Positions 24,657-32,903 of a stretch of DNA of 64,000 bases are shown here, in pieces (within the stretch, counting starts at the first letter, position 1; every line of letters begins with the position of its first letter). The stretch is from Mesobacillus boroniphilus (GTDB lineage Bacteria > Bacillota > Bacilli > Bacillales > Cytobacillaceae): NCBI RefSeq assembly GCF_018424685.1, contig NZ_QTKX01000003.1:496001-560000 (forward strand), read 5' to 3'. A program made the position numbers and the translations under genes. The notes under the pieces were generated by a model. That model worked only from the letters and a program-made list of their open reading frames with translations, made no database searches and was not told the origin of the DNA.

Positions 24657-25019
24657 ATGGGCAGTTCGAAAAAGTTTTGGTTGGGCATGGTTTTAGGTGC
24701 GATGGCAGGGGGAGCGGTCACTCTTTTGGAAAAATCGACCCGGCAGGCTGTAAAAGAGGATTTCAGCAAGTTATCCAGCGGCGTTGAGTATGTCGTCAAA
24801 AACCCAAATGAATTTATTGAAGACCTAAGAGAAACAGCGAATAAAGTACGGACAACAGTGGAACAAGTAACAGAGGACGTTGCTTTTATCACTGAAAAAG
24901 TAGAAGAAATAAGGGATGTACCTCCTCAGGTCACGGAACTGGTCAAAGATACAAAAGAAACGCTGAGGAAGATTACGGCATCCGGACAAACACAGAAGCA
25001 TATAGATGAAAAAGAATGA
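24657..25019 (+). CDS. YtxH-domain stress-type protein
   Basis: 120-residue protein: one N-terminal membrane segment with glycine repeats (WLGMVLGAMAGGAVTLL) typical of YtxH proteins, then a long charged helix likely to form coiled coil. ATG 24657 follows AGGAGGAG; an upstream ATG at 24627 is less well placed. It is 52 bases upstream of yfkH, so the two are probably co-transcribed, as a small gene precedes yfkH in B. subtilis. Members are often induced by general stress; the molecular role is unknown. The domain EKSTRQAVKEDF resembles the YtxH protein at 33904. Confidence 0.82.
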   Translation: MGSSKKFWLGMVLGAMAGGAVTLLEKSTRQAVKEDFSKLSSGVEYVVKNPNEFIEDLRETANKVRTTVEQVTEDVAFITEKVEEIRDVPPQVTELVKDTKETLRKITASGQTQKHIDEKE

Positions 25020-25071
25020 TGGATTGACAAGCCCCTGGAAGGAACCAGGAAAGCACAAATGAGGTGAATCA

Positions 25072-25887
25072 ATGGTTGATATATCATTTTTCAGGCATAT
25101 GTGGCAGAGGATTCAGGAGGACGATGTTCCTGCACTTGCTGCTCAGCTTGCATATTTCTTTTTGCTTTCTTTGTTTCCACTGTTGATTTTCCTTGTAACG
25201 CTTGTTCCATATCTGCCAATCTCCGAAGTGGATATCCTCGGCTTTTTTGATGACTATGCACCTGGTGAATCAATGGATTTAATCAAAAACAGCCTGGAGG
25301 ATATCATGAAAAAAGACGGCAAATTGCTGAGCTTTGGATTATTGGCGACAATTTGGTCAGCCTCGAACGGTATCAATGCAATTGTAAGGGCATTTAACCG
25401 TGCATACCGAGTAGAAGAGACTAGGTCGTTTATCGTAAGCAGGTTAATGGCAATCTTTTTGACATTTGCCATGATATTTGTGTTCCTGGTCGCTTTGATC
25501 CTGCCTGTGTTTGGAAAAGAAATCGGGAGTTGGCTGTTCTCAAATTTTGGCCTGAAGGAAGAATTCGTCTACGTCTGGAATATGTTCCGCTGGCTGATCA
25601 GTATTTTGATTTTATTCATCGTTTTTCTTGGACTATACTGGATTGCTCCGAACAAGAAGCTCACCTGCGTTAGCGGCATACCAGGCTCGATTTTCGCAAC
25701 CGGAGGGTGGGTGCTCGTATCCATCGGATTCTCCTACTATGTCAGCAACTTCGCTTCCTACACCGCCACATATGGCAGCATCGGCGCAATCATCGTCCTG
25801 ATGATCTGGCTCTATTTATCCGCGTATATCATTATCATAGGCGGAGAAATAAATGCTTATTATAGCGAAAAGAAAGCAGGCTGCTGA
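25072..25887 (+). CDS. yfkH: YihY/BrkB-family membrane protein (YfkH-like)
   Basis: 271-residue inner-membrane protein with six predicted helices. Family motifs include LAAQLAYFFLLSLFPLLIFL near residue 22-41, LLATIWSASNGINAI and an end segment IMIWLYLSAYIIIIGGEINAYY (quoted in part: LMIWLYLSAYIIIIGGEIN). The family was once called ribonuclease BN by mistake; no nuclease motif is present. Transport or envelope function is suspected but unproven. ATG 25072 follows GAGGTGA. Confidence 0.9.
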   Translation: MVDISFFRHMWQRIQEDDVPALAAQLAYFFLLSLFPLLIFLVTLVPYLPISEVDILGFFDDYAPGESMDLIKNSLEDIMKKDGKLLSFGLLATIWSASNGINAIVRAFNRAYRVEETRSFIVSRLMAIFLTFAMIFVFLVALILPVFGKEIGSWLFSNFGLKEEFVYVWNMFRWLISILILFIVFLGLYWIAPNKKLTCVSGIPGSIFATGGWVLVSIGFSYYVSNFASYTATYGSIGAIIVLMIWLYLSAYIIIIGGEINAYYSEKKAGC

Positions 25888-25986
25888 CTACATTCTTTAT
25901 CCTGAAATTACCTCGATAACGTCTGCTATTTTAGCAGAAGATACAAAAGAGGCTTGTTCCTCATTTTGATAAAGGGGGATTTCAGG

Positions 25987-26091
25987 ATGGCAAAGAAAAC
26001 GAAGAAAGACGGAAGTACCAAACAAAAAGGCAAAAGCAACCACAGCCAGAAAACATCAGGTTCAGCAAACGGACCAAACGGATATCACTAA
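25987..26091 (+). CDS. Small basic hydrophilic protein (34 aa)
   Basis: 34-residue ORF beginning MAKKTKKDGSTKQKGK, rich in Lys, Ser, Gly and Asn with no hydrophobic stretch, ending NGPNGYH. AAAGGGGGAT lies upstream and a strong terminator follows 5 bases after the stop. Composition is like that of minor spore or YuzL-type proteins of bacilli, but I cannot assign the family with certainty. Confidence 0.65.
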   Translation: MAKKTKKDGSTKQKGKSNHSQKTSGSANGPNGYH

Positions 26092-26095
26092 CAAA

Positions 26096-26123
26096 AAGCG
26101 CCCCCATTCGGAGGGCGCTTTAT
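26096..26123 (+). terminator. Terminator of the small basic protein gene
   Basis: Stem AGCGCCC/GGGCGCT with a short loop, followed by TTATC. Confidence 0.8.
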
Positions 26124-26180
26124 CATTGTATGCAGACAAATTCAGTAACGAGAAGAATACATAGGAAAGTCCAAATAGAA

Positions 26181-26650
26181 GTTATGACGGACAGAAATTG
26201 GCGGAGACAGAGAAAGAGTGTCCGCCATCAAGGCCATGACGGATAGAAATTGGCGGAGACAGTGAAAAAATGTCCGTCATCATGGTTATGACGAACAGAA
26301 ATTGGCGGAGACAGAGAAAGAGTGTCCGTCATCAAGGCCATGACCGACAGAAATTAACGGAGACAGAGAAAAAATGTCCGTCATCAAGGTTATGACGGAC
26401 AGAAATTGGTGAAGACAGAGCAAAAATGTCCGTCATCAAGGTTATGACGGACAGAAATTGGTGAAGACAGAACAAAAATGTCCGTCATCAAGGTTATGAC
26501 GGACAGAAATTGGCGGAGACAGAGCAAAAATGTCCGTCATCAAGGCCATGACGGACAGAAATTGGCGGAGACAGAGAAAGAGTGTCCGTCATCAAGGCCA
26601 TGACCGACAGAAATTGGCGGAGACAGAGAAAAAATGTCCGTCACTAAGAT
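26181..26650. repeat. Nine-unit 52-bp tandem array (ATGACGGACAGAAATTGG family)
   Basis: Nine units begin at 26184, 26236, 26288, 26340, 26392, 26444, 26496, 26548 and 26600, every step exactly 52 bases. Each unit contains TGACGGAC and, about 27 bases later, its complement GTCCGTCA, so each can fold as a hairpin; the loop reads AGAAATTGGCGGAGACAGAG with small changes. It lies between the 3' ends of the small gene and pfeT. It has no ORF (period not divisible by three). It explains most of the 630-base gap. Confidence 0.97.
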
Positions 26651-26720
26651 GATATAGTTTCAGAACCGGGGTGCAACAAAAAACTCCCGCAGAATATAAT
26701 TCATGCGGGAGCCAGCTTCA

Positions 26721-28640
26721 TTATTTCAATAGCCTCAAACTATTCAATATAACCAAAATCGTGCTTCCTTCGTGGCCGATGACCCCGTATGGCAGGTCGA
26801 GCAGTTGCATGAAGTTCGATGCGATCAGCACCATGATTACCAGGATGGAGAAGACGATGTTTTGCTTGACGATCCGGTTCATCCGGCGTGATAGGTTGAT
26901 TGCTTCGGCAATCTTTGGCAGGTCGTTTTTCATCAGCACGACATCTGCTGTTTCGAGCGCGACATCAGACCCTTCGCCCATTGCGATGCCGACATTAGCC
27001 GTTGCGAGTGCCGGAGCGTCGTTAATGCCGTCGCCGACCATTGCAACCTGGCCGTATTGTTCTTTCAGTTTCTTCAATTCCTGGACCTTTGTTTCAGGTA
27101 AACACTCAGCGATATATCCTTCGACATGGCTTTCGGCAGCGATTGCTTTTCCAGTGGTTAGGCTGTCACCAGTGAGCATGACAGTGTAAATCCCTTCAGA
27201 TTTCAGCAAATCGATGGCCTGCTTTGTTTCTTCGCGAACTACATCCTTTAAGGCAATCAACCCGGTAATCTGCCCATTCCGTTCGATAAAAACAACCGTT
27301 TTTCCTTCAGCTGCAAGTTCTACCGCAGCGCCGTCAGAAAATGATTCAGCGGCAGGTCTTCCCACAAAGTCAGCCTTGCCGATTTTCCAATCCTCATTTT
27401 CATAATGAGCCTTTACGCCCCAGCCAGAAACATCCTCAATGCTTTCTGGATGTACAAGCTCTTTCTCAAGCGTTTCCTTGGCGTATTTTACAATAGCGTT
27501 GGCCAATGGGTGATTGGAGTGGCTTTCAATCGATGCTGCCTTTAGCAGTACTTCATCGCGATCCAGTTCATCACCCACAATCAAATCAGTTACTTCAGGC
27601 TTACCTTTTGTCAGTGTCCCTGTTTTATCAAACGCAATTGCTTTAAGGTGACTCAGGTTCTCCAGATGGACGCCGCCTTTAAATAAAATTCCGTGCTTCG
27701 CGCCATTCGAAATAGCCGACAAAGTGGCCGGCATAATCGAGGCAACAAGTGCGCATGGGGAAGCGACGACCAGAAGAATCATCGCACGGTAAAACGACTC
27801 CGTCCAGCTCCAGCCCAGCAGATAATGTGGAACAAACATCATTAGTACAACTACTGCCAGAACGACCTTTACGTAAGTGCCCTCAAACCGTTCGATGAAC
27901 AGCTGGGAAGGAGACTTTTCACTTTGCGCGTTTTGGACAAGCTGGATGATTTTTTGGAACAGTGTTTCGTCATTTCGTTTTGTAATCTCAACGGTAAGCG
28001 AACCGGTCAGGTTTACCGTACCGGCAAATACATCGTCGCCGGAATCCTTTGAAACCGGAATCGATTCCCCGGTGATGGCTGCCTGGTCAATCGTCGTCTG
28101 TCCCTTGGCAACCTTACCGTCAGATGGGACTCTTTCACCTGGTTTCACCAAAATTAAATCGCCAATTTCCAATTTTGAAACATGGACCCTTTCCTCAACA
28201 CCATCTGTAATCCTCAATGCTTCCTCTGGCTGCAGTTCCATCAAAGAGGAAATCTCCTTATGGCTTTTGTTCATCGTATACGTTTCAAGCGCTCCGCTCA
28301 TAGCAAAAATGAAAATCAGGATCGCGCCTTCTGTCCAGTATCCAATAATGGCAGAGCCAATCGCTGCGAATATCATCAACATTTCGACATTCAATTCTTT
28401 GTCTTCAATTGTGGCTTCAATGCCTTCCTTCGCTTTTGCAAAACCACCGATAACATAGGCCAGGATAAAAGCGATGACAGATGCTGTTTGTGAATCCCCC
28501 TTGCCCAAAATCCAGCCTGCAGCAATCAGAATACCGCTGATAATGGCGGCGACCAGTTCTGCGTGAGGCTTGATTTTTTCAAAAAAGGTTACTTCAGGAA
28601 CCGAGTTTTGCTTTGCTAACGCATTTGCTCCCTGAGCCAT
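26721..28640 (-). CDS. pfeT: PfeT, P1B4-type ferrous iron efflux ATPase
   Basis: 639-residue metal-exporting P-type ATPase. It has TGES, the phosphorylation motif DKTGT, GDGINDAPAL and the membrane metal motif SPC (VASPCALVAS). A final-helix HEGST motif (IGHEGSTILVIL) defines the P1B-4 group. There is no N-terminal HMA domain, unlike CadA. These traits match B. subtilis PfeT (formerly ZosA/YkvW), which exports Fe(II) and is controlled by PerR and Fur. ATG 28640 follows AAAGGAGGAG. A Fur/PerR-like box lies 29 bases upstream. Zn or Co export is the alternative. Confidence 0.92.
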   Translation of the reverse strand: MAQGANALAKQNSVPEVTFFEKIKPHAELVAAIISGILIAAGWILGKGDSQTASVIAFILAYVIGGFAKAKEGIEATIEDKELNVEMLMIFAAIGSAIIGYWTEGAILIFIFAMSGALETYTMNKSHKEISSLMELQPEEALRITDGVEERVHVSKLEIGDLILVKPGERVPSDGKVAKGQTTIDQAAITGESIPVSKDSGDDVFAGTVNLTGSLTVEITKRNDETLFQKIIQLVQNAQSEKSPSQLFIERFEGTYVKVVLAVVVLMMFVPHYLLGWSWTESFYRAMILLVVASPCALVASIMPATLSAISNGAKHGILFKGGVHLENLSHLKAIAFDKTGTLTKGKPEVTDLIVGDELDRDEVLLKAASIESHSNHPLANAIVKYAKETLEKELVHPESIEDVSGWGVKAHYENEDWKIGKADFVGRPAAESFSDGAAVELAAEGKTVVFIERNGQITGLIALKDVVREETKQAIDLLKSEGIYTVMLTGDSLTTGKAIAAESHVEGYIAECLPETKVQELKKLKEQYGQVAMVGDGINDAPALATANVGIAMGEGSDVALETADVVLMKNDLPKIAEAINLSRRMNRIVKQNIVFSILVIMVLIASNFMQLLDLPYGVIGHEGSTILVILNSLRLLK

Positions 28641-28668
28641 GCTTTTCTCCTCCTTTAATTTCTCTAAT

Positions 28669-28683
28669 TGATACTAATAATCA
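28669..28683 (-). promoter_or_regulatory. Fur/PerR-like 7-1-7 box upstream of pfeT
   Basis: TGATACTAATAATCA differs from the palindromic consensus TGATAATNATTATCA at only two positions and lies 29 bases before the pfeT start. PerR and Fur control pfeT in B. subtilis, so the box is expected. Which regulator binds it cannot be told from sequence. Confidence 0.65.
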
Positions 28684-28832
28684 CAATCATTCCCCTTAAA
28701 AAACACGAAAGCTGCCACCAGATTGGTGACAGCGGAATTCCAAGTCAAAAGATACTATTGTTTTCTCTATTATGTTACCATACAATATATGCTTTTTAAA
28801 AGAATAATGCGTTTGTCTAAGGAGATTGTTTG

Positions 28833-29771
28833 ATGACAACTAAAGACTTTTTTACACACCCGCTTGGGATTGCTGTTTCGGCTGCCGGGGCGACCTTATT
28901 ATGGGGGAGCGCGTTCCCATTTATAAAACTCAGCTATAACAGCCTTGATATTAAGCCGGAGGAAATGGGGGAACAAATGCTGTTTGCAGGATACCGCTTT
29001 CTGCTTGCAGGGCTGTTGATCCTGATCATGTTCCTGTTATTGAAGAGGAATATGAAATTCAGGCCGGAGACGACAAAGTCTCTTCTGAAAATTGGCCTGT
29101 TCCAGACGTTCCTCCAATATGTCCTGTTTTATATCGGACTAAGCTATTCAACCGGGATCCAGGGTTCAATCATTGCCGGGACAACATCGTTTTTCCAGAT
29201 CCTCCTTGCGCATTTCCTTTATCCAGATGACAGGATGAGCCGTTTGAAGGTTGCTGGACTGATGGTTGGATTCACCGGGGTCATTTTCGCGAATTGGCCA
29301 AATGGGGATTATGAAATCAGCTTTGGTATCGGTGAAATTCTGCTAATGGGAGCAATGATGGCTGGTGCGTACGGAAATATCCTTGCTAAACAGGGCAGTG
29401 GAAAAATGGAAGTCATTTATTTAACCGCTTACCAGATGATTCTGGGGTCCTTAGGCTTGATTGCAATTGGCGCTTTTTCAGTGGGACTTGCTCCATTCGA
29501 TTTCAATCTAAAGTCTGGTTTGATGCTACTCTATCTTTCATTCCTGTCAGCTGCAGGCTTTATTTTGTGGAACAATGTGATGAAGTACAACCAGGTTGGC
29601 AAGGTGTCATTATACCTGTTCCTGGTCCCTGTATTCGGTGTAATTTTATCAGCAATCCTACTAGACGAACTGTTACATTATTTTGTCATAGCCGGATTAA
29701 TATTGGTAGTGGTCGGAATCGTTCTTGTCAACCGGCCTGCAAGAAAAAGAAACAGCCTCCCTGCGAAATAG
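28833..29771 (+). CDS. DMT-superfamily (EamA) permease
   Basis: 312-residue membrane protein with ten predicted helices in two EamA repeats (about 12-150 and 165-300). Features are ATLLWGSAFPFIKLSY in helix 1, FLQYVLFYIGLSYSTGIQGS, and FLVPVFGVILSAILLDE in the last repeat, typical of drug/metabolite exporters. ATG 28833 follows AAGGAG at 8 bases. The substrate is unknown; such proteins often export amino acids or metabolites. It is convergent with the MFS gene and shares a terminator with it. Confidence 0.9.
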   Translation: MTTKDFFTHPLGIAVSAAGATLLWGSAFPFIKLSYNSLDIKPEEMGEQMLFAGYRFLLAGLLILIMFLLLKRNMKFRPETTKSLLKIGLFQTFLQYVLFYIGLSYSTGIQGSIIAGTTSFFQILLAHFLYPDDRMSRLKVAGLMVGFTGVIFANWPNGDYEISFGIGEILLMGAMMAGAYGNILAKQGSGKMEVIYLTAYQMILGSLGLIAIGAFSVGLAPFDFNLKSGLMLLYLSFLSAAGFILWNNVMKYNQVGKVSLYLFLVPVFGVILSAILLDELLHYFVIAGLILVVVGIVLVNRPARKRNSLPAK

Positions 29772-29784
29772 AGAGGCTGTTTTT
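29751..29784 (+). terminator. Terminator between DMT and MFS genes
   Basis: Stem AACAGCCTC/GAGGCTGTT overlapping the DMT stop codon, followed by TTTTCG; can serve both convergent genes. Confidence 0.8.
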
Positions 29785-29786
29785 CG

Positions 29787-30965
29787 TTACACAGATTCTG
29801 CCTCGTTGGGTGAAGCGCCATGGCGAACGGTCACAAGGGCGATGAAAATCAATAGAAGCATCGTGCTGATCACGTAAAAGAAGCTGATGCCTTCAAGCCA
29901 TTGTATAGCCAGTCCACCAATAAATGGGCCGCTGATGCTCCCGAAGCTGAAGAAAATCCCGCACATCAGGTTTCCTGCCGGCAGGAGCTGCTTTGGCAGA
30001 AGGTCAGCCATATAACTGATGCCGAGTGAAAAAGTGGATCCGACGAGCGTACCAGCTAAAAAGAAGCAAATAAGCAAGCCGGTGGTCGAATTCTCGAGCA
30101 GTCCCGCCGCGGTAAAAGAAATGAAGCCTGATAGCGTGACAACAATTAATACATTCCTTCTTCCAAGTTTATCGCTTAATATCCCTAGTGGCAGCTGTGA
30201 GAGAATCCCGCCGATGGCAAAGGCAGGAAGCAGGAGTGCGACGGCATCGACGCCGATTCCTGACCTCATAGCATAAACAGGGAAGTTCCCATTCAGGCTG
30301 GCCTCAAGGAACCCGTAGCCAAACGGTGGCAGAAAAGCAACCCAAGCGTATTTGAAAACTTTTCCGAACCTTCTCATCGTCCCGAAAAAAGAAGTACTGT
30401 CGGTGTCATGTTCGGGACGTTCATTTTTCAACAGCCATACCGTAAGCCAGGCGGCAAGGCTGATGGCAGAAGAAATGATGAAAGGCAGAGTCATGTTTAT
30501 TTTTACAAACCCAGTCATCAACGGGCCAGCAGCGAACCCCAGCCCGAAAAACAATCCGTAGAGCGAGATATTCCTTCCAATCCGGTCTTTAGGGGTAAAA
30601 GAAGTAATCCATGTCTGAGTCGCAAAATGAAGCATGTGATCGCCAATCCCGATTGCCAGCCTTAAAATGAACCAGAACCAAAAAGACTTCCATAATGGAA
30701 ATAGAGCAAGCGAGATGGCTACGGTAAAGCCGCCAATAAGAATGATGGGCTTGTAGCCAAAACGGCGTAGCGGTGCTTCCATTAATGGTGAAGCAAGCAA
30801 TATTCCTATATATAAACCTGTGGCGTGCAAGCCATTCATCGATGATGACACGCCGTCCTGCTCAAAAATAATCGCAATCAATGGCAGCAGCATTCCCTGG
30901 GAAAAGCCTGAGATGGCGACTATGCTGACCAAAATCCAGAAACGAAGCTTGATACTTATATTCAT
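29787..30965 (-). CDS. MFS transporter
   Basis: 392-residue major facilitator with 12 predicted helices. The loop 2-3 motif is diverged (APLRRFGYKP), and the equivalent in the second half is LSDKLGRRNV (between helices 8 and 9), the MFS signature. Position near yfkH and yfkD recalls yfkF of B. subtilis, but identity is not certain. AGGGAG lies upstream of ATG 30965 with rather long spacing. The substrate is unknown; drug efflux is a common role. Confidence 0.88.
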   Translation of the reverse strand: MNISIKLRFWILVSIVAISGFSQGMLLPLIAIIFEQDGVSSSMNGLHATGLYIGILLASPLMEAPLRRFGYKPIILIGGFTVAISLALFPLWKSFWFWFILRLAIGIGDHMLHFATQTWITSFTPKDRIGRNISLYGLFFGLGFAAGPLMTGFVKINMTLPFIISSAISLAAWLTVWLLKNERPEHDTDSTSFFGTMRRFGKVFKYAWVAFLPPFGYGFLEASLNGNFPVYAMRSGIGVDAVALLLPAFAIGGILSQLPLGILSDKLGRRNVLIVVTLSGFISFTAAGLLENSTTGLLICFFLAGTLVGSTFSLGISYMADLLPKQLLPAGNLMCGIFFSFGSISGPFIGGLAIQWLEGISFFYVISTMLLLIFIALVTVRHGASPNEAESV

Positions 30966-31129
30966 GTAAATAAAATCTCCCTAATTACTTAATACTCTTT
31001 AGATGTTAACGATATAAAAATTTAAGTGCAACGGTTTTTATTTTAAATTACGGAGAAAATAGTGTAATCTCATGGTATTAATCAAAATTAACTTGTTTAT
31101 TAAGATGTTGCGATAAGGGAGAGAGTAAC

Positions 31130-31516
31130 ATGGAATTCAAAATGAAACCAGATGTTGGATTTTATACAGAAGTAGATTTCGGAAGGCTGGATGTTGCTGG
31201 TGACGAACAGCATGGTTTCAGGCCATACCAGCTTTTAGTTTCATCAGTGGCTGTATGCAGCGGCGGTGTCCTTCGCAAGGTATTGGAAAAAATGAGGATG
31301 GACATCAAGGATATCCATATTCAAGCTAATGCAGAACGAGTGGAAGAAGAGGCGAACAGGGTCAGCAAAATCCATGTTCACTTTCGCATTGCCGGAAACA
31401 ATCTCGATGAAAAGAAAATCGAGAAGGCAATGGTATTGACCAGGAAAAACTGCTCGATGGTCCAATCAGTCATAAACAGCATCGAGGTAGAAGAAACCTT
31501 TGAAATCGTTCAATAA
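31130..31516 (+). CDS. OsmC/Ohr-family protein
   Basis: 128-residue OsmC-like protein. The segment HGFRPYQLLVSSVAVCSGG carries the first conserved Cys of the family, and LTRKNCSMVQSV carries the second. In OsmC/Ohr these cysteines reduce hydroperoxides. It belongs to the YhfA-like branch by length and by the GxxPxxLL pattern. ATG 31130 follows AAGGGAGAGA. A terminator follows about 85 bases after the stop. Specific peroxide substrates are unknown. Confidence 0.87.
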   Translation: MEFKMKPDVGFYTEVDFGRLDVAGDEQHGFRPYQLLVSSVAVCSGGVLRKVLEKMRMDIKDIHIQANAERVEEEANRVSKIHVHFRIAGNNLDEKKIEKAMVLTRKNCSMVQSVINSIEVEETFEIVQ

Positions 31517-31601
31517 ATTGACCAAAAGACGAGTTTCGCTTTTTGCCAAATATGCTATAATGAGTATTGGAATTCACCTGCTTTAATATAATAGAAACAA
31601 T

Positions 31602-31635
31602 GAACTCTGTTCCAGGAGGACAGGGTTCTTTTTTC
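31602..31635 (+). terminator. Terminator downstream of the OsmC gene
   Basis: Stem GAACTCTGT/ACAGGGTTC with a short purine-rich loop, followed by six T residues. Confidence 0.85.
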
Positions 31636-31692
31636 GCTGTAAAAAAGCAAGTTCCTATTGGATCAGCTATGAAATAGCATCCTGAGAGATGT

Positions 31693-32104
31693 TTAATGGA
31701 CATTTCGCAGCCAGTGGGCAGCCAAAATGTCCAAGAAAAGTGTTTTAATGGACATTTCGCAGCCAGTGGGCAGCCAAAATGTCCAAGAAAAGTGTTTTAA
31801 TGGACATTTCGCAGCCAGTGGGCAGCCAAAATATCCAAGAAAAGTGTTTTAATGGACATTTCAGATCCAATGGGCAGCCAAACTGTCTAAGAAAAGTGTT
31901 TTAATGGACATTTCAGAGCCAGTGGGCAGCCAAAATGTCCAAGAAAAGTGTTTTAATGGACATTTCGAAGCAAGCGAGCAGTCAAAATGTCCAAGAAAAG
32001 TGTTTTAATGGACATTTCAGAGCCAATGAGCAGCCAAAATGTCCAAGAAAAGTGTTTTAATGGACATTTCGAAGCCGACGAGCAGTCAAAAATGTCCATT
32101 AGAA
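31693..32104. repeat. Eight-unit 52-bp tandem array (AATGGACATTTC family)
   Basis: Eight units start at 31695, 31747, 31799, 31851, 31903, 31955, 32007 and 32059, every step exactly 52 bases. Each unit holds TGGACATTT and a later AAAATGTCCA, an inverted pair, joined to the next unit by AGAAAAGTGTTTT. The sequence differs entirely from the array at 26181-26650, yet period and hairpin layout agree. It ends about 30 bases before the YczE-like start and fills most of the 616-base gap. Confidence 0.97.
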
Positions 32105-32132
32105 GGTTATAGAAGAAGGAGAATATGTACTT

Positions 32133-32750
32133 ATGGCTTTTGTTTATCGCACTCTATTTTTCATCATTGGGTTAACGATTCTATCTTTTGGAGTATCGAT
32201 GACCATTAAAGCTGGTTTGGGGACAGGTGCCTGGGATGCCCTTAACGTTGGCCTGTCCAAAACTGTTGGGCTGACTCCCGGCAGTTGGGTGGTCATTGTG
32301 GGGATTATTATGATATTTATCAATGCAGCCCTGGTAAAAAGAAGACCGGATATTGCGGCGATCATCACGTTGCTCATCACGGGCTTGCTTATTGATTTCT
32401 GGCTTTTGCGTGTGTTCGATGACTTGATAGTTACCGGGTACCTAAAGCAATTTGGAGTCTTTCTGCTGGGAATGGTGGCGCTGAGTTTTGGATTGGCTGT
32501 CTATCTTCAGCCGAGGTTCCCGTTGATTCCGATTGATAATTTCATGATGGCTTTAAGGGAACGATTCGGTCTAAATTTAATGGTGGCAAAAACGCTTGGT
32601 GAAGTTCTTGCCTTGTCTGCTGCGTTCATTTTTAAAGGGCCAATCGGTATTGGAACATTGATTGTAACGTTCGCAATCGGTCCGCTGATTCAATTGTTCT
32701 ATCCGTACTGTGAGAAGCTTTATAATAAATTGATCACTTCTGTCCGATAA
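32133..32750 (+). CDS. YczE/YitT-type membrane protein
   Basis: 205-residue integral membrane protein with five predicted helices, of the YczE/YyaS/YitT family. Typical motifs are GLTILSFGVSMTIKAGLGTG (N-terminal), AWDALNVGLSK and a later SFGLAVYLQPRFPLIPIDNF. YczE influences lipopeptide production in B. subtilis, but the biochemical role is unknown. ATG 32133 follows AAGGAG. A hairpin with a weak T run follows. It sits immediately after the 52-bp array, which could affect its expression. Confidence 0.85.
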   Translation: MAFVYRTLFFIIGLTILSFGVSMTIKAGLGTGAWDALNVGLSKTVGLTPGSWVVIVGIIMIFINAALVKRRPDIAAIITLLITGLLIDFWLLRVFDDLIVTGYLKQFGVFLLGMVALSFGLAVYLQPRFPLIPIDNFMMALRERFGLNLMVAKTLGEVLALSAAFIFKGPIGIGTLIVTFAIGPLIQLFYPYCEKLYNKLITSVR

Positions 32751-32762
32751 AATAACCCCCTG

Positions 32763-32790
32763 AGGCTCTGTTCATGCAACAGAGCCTTTC
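32763..32790 (+). terminator. Hairpin downstream of the YczE-like gene
   Basis: Perfect 10-bp stem AGGCTCTGTT/AACAGAGCCT; only a short T run (TTTCC) follows, so termination may be partial. Confidence 0.65.
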
Positions 32791-32903
32791 CTGTAGACAA
32801 GTTTTGTAAAAGCTGTTCAAAACTTTGGATAAAGTGATGCGACTCCGAAAACACTATAAACAAACTTATAAGTTTCCTGTAGTGAAAGGAGAAAACAACA
32901 CCA

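Noticed and set aside
26181..26650. CRISPR array
   Set aside because: The units are continuous 52-bp tandem copies; the spaces between inverted arms are conserved, not unique spacers, and no cas genes are near.
26671..27189. Long open frame opposite the pfeT gene
   Set aside because: It lies wholly antisense to a clearly coding P-type ATPase and its product is Ser/Thr/Ile-rich in the manner of shadow frames.
31693..32104. CRISPR array or coding repeat
   Set aside because: No unique spacers; 52 is not divisible by three and stops occur in all frames.
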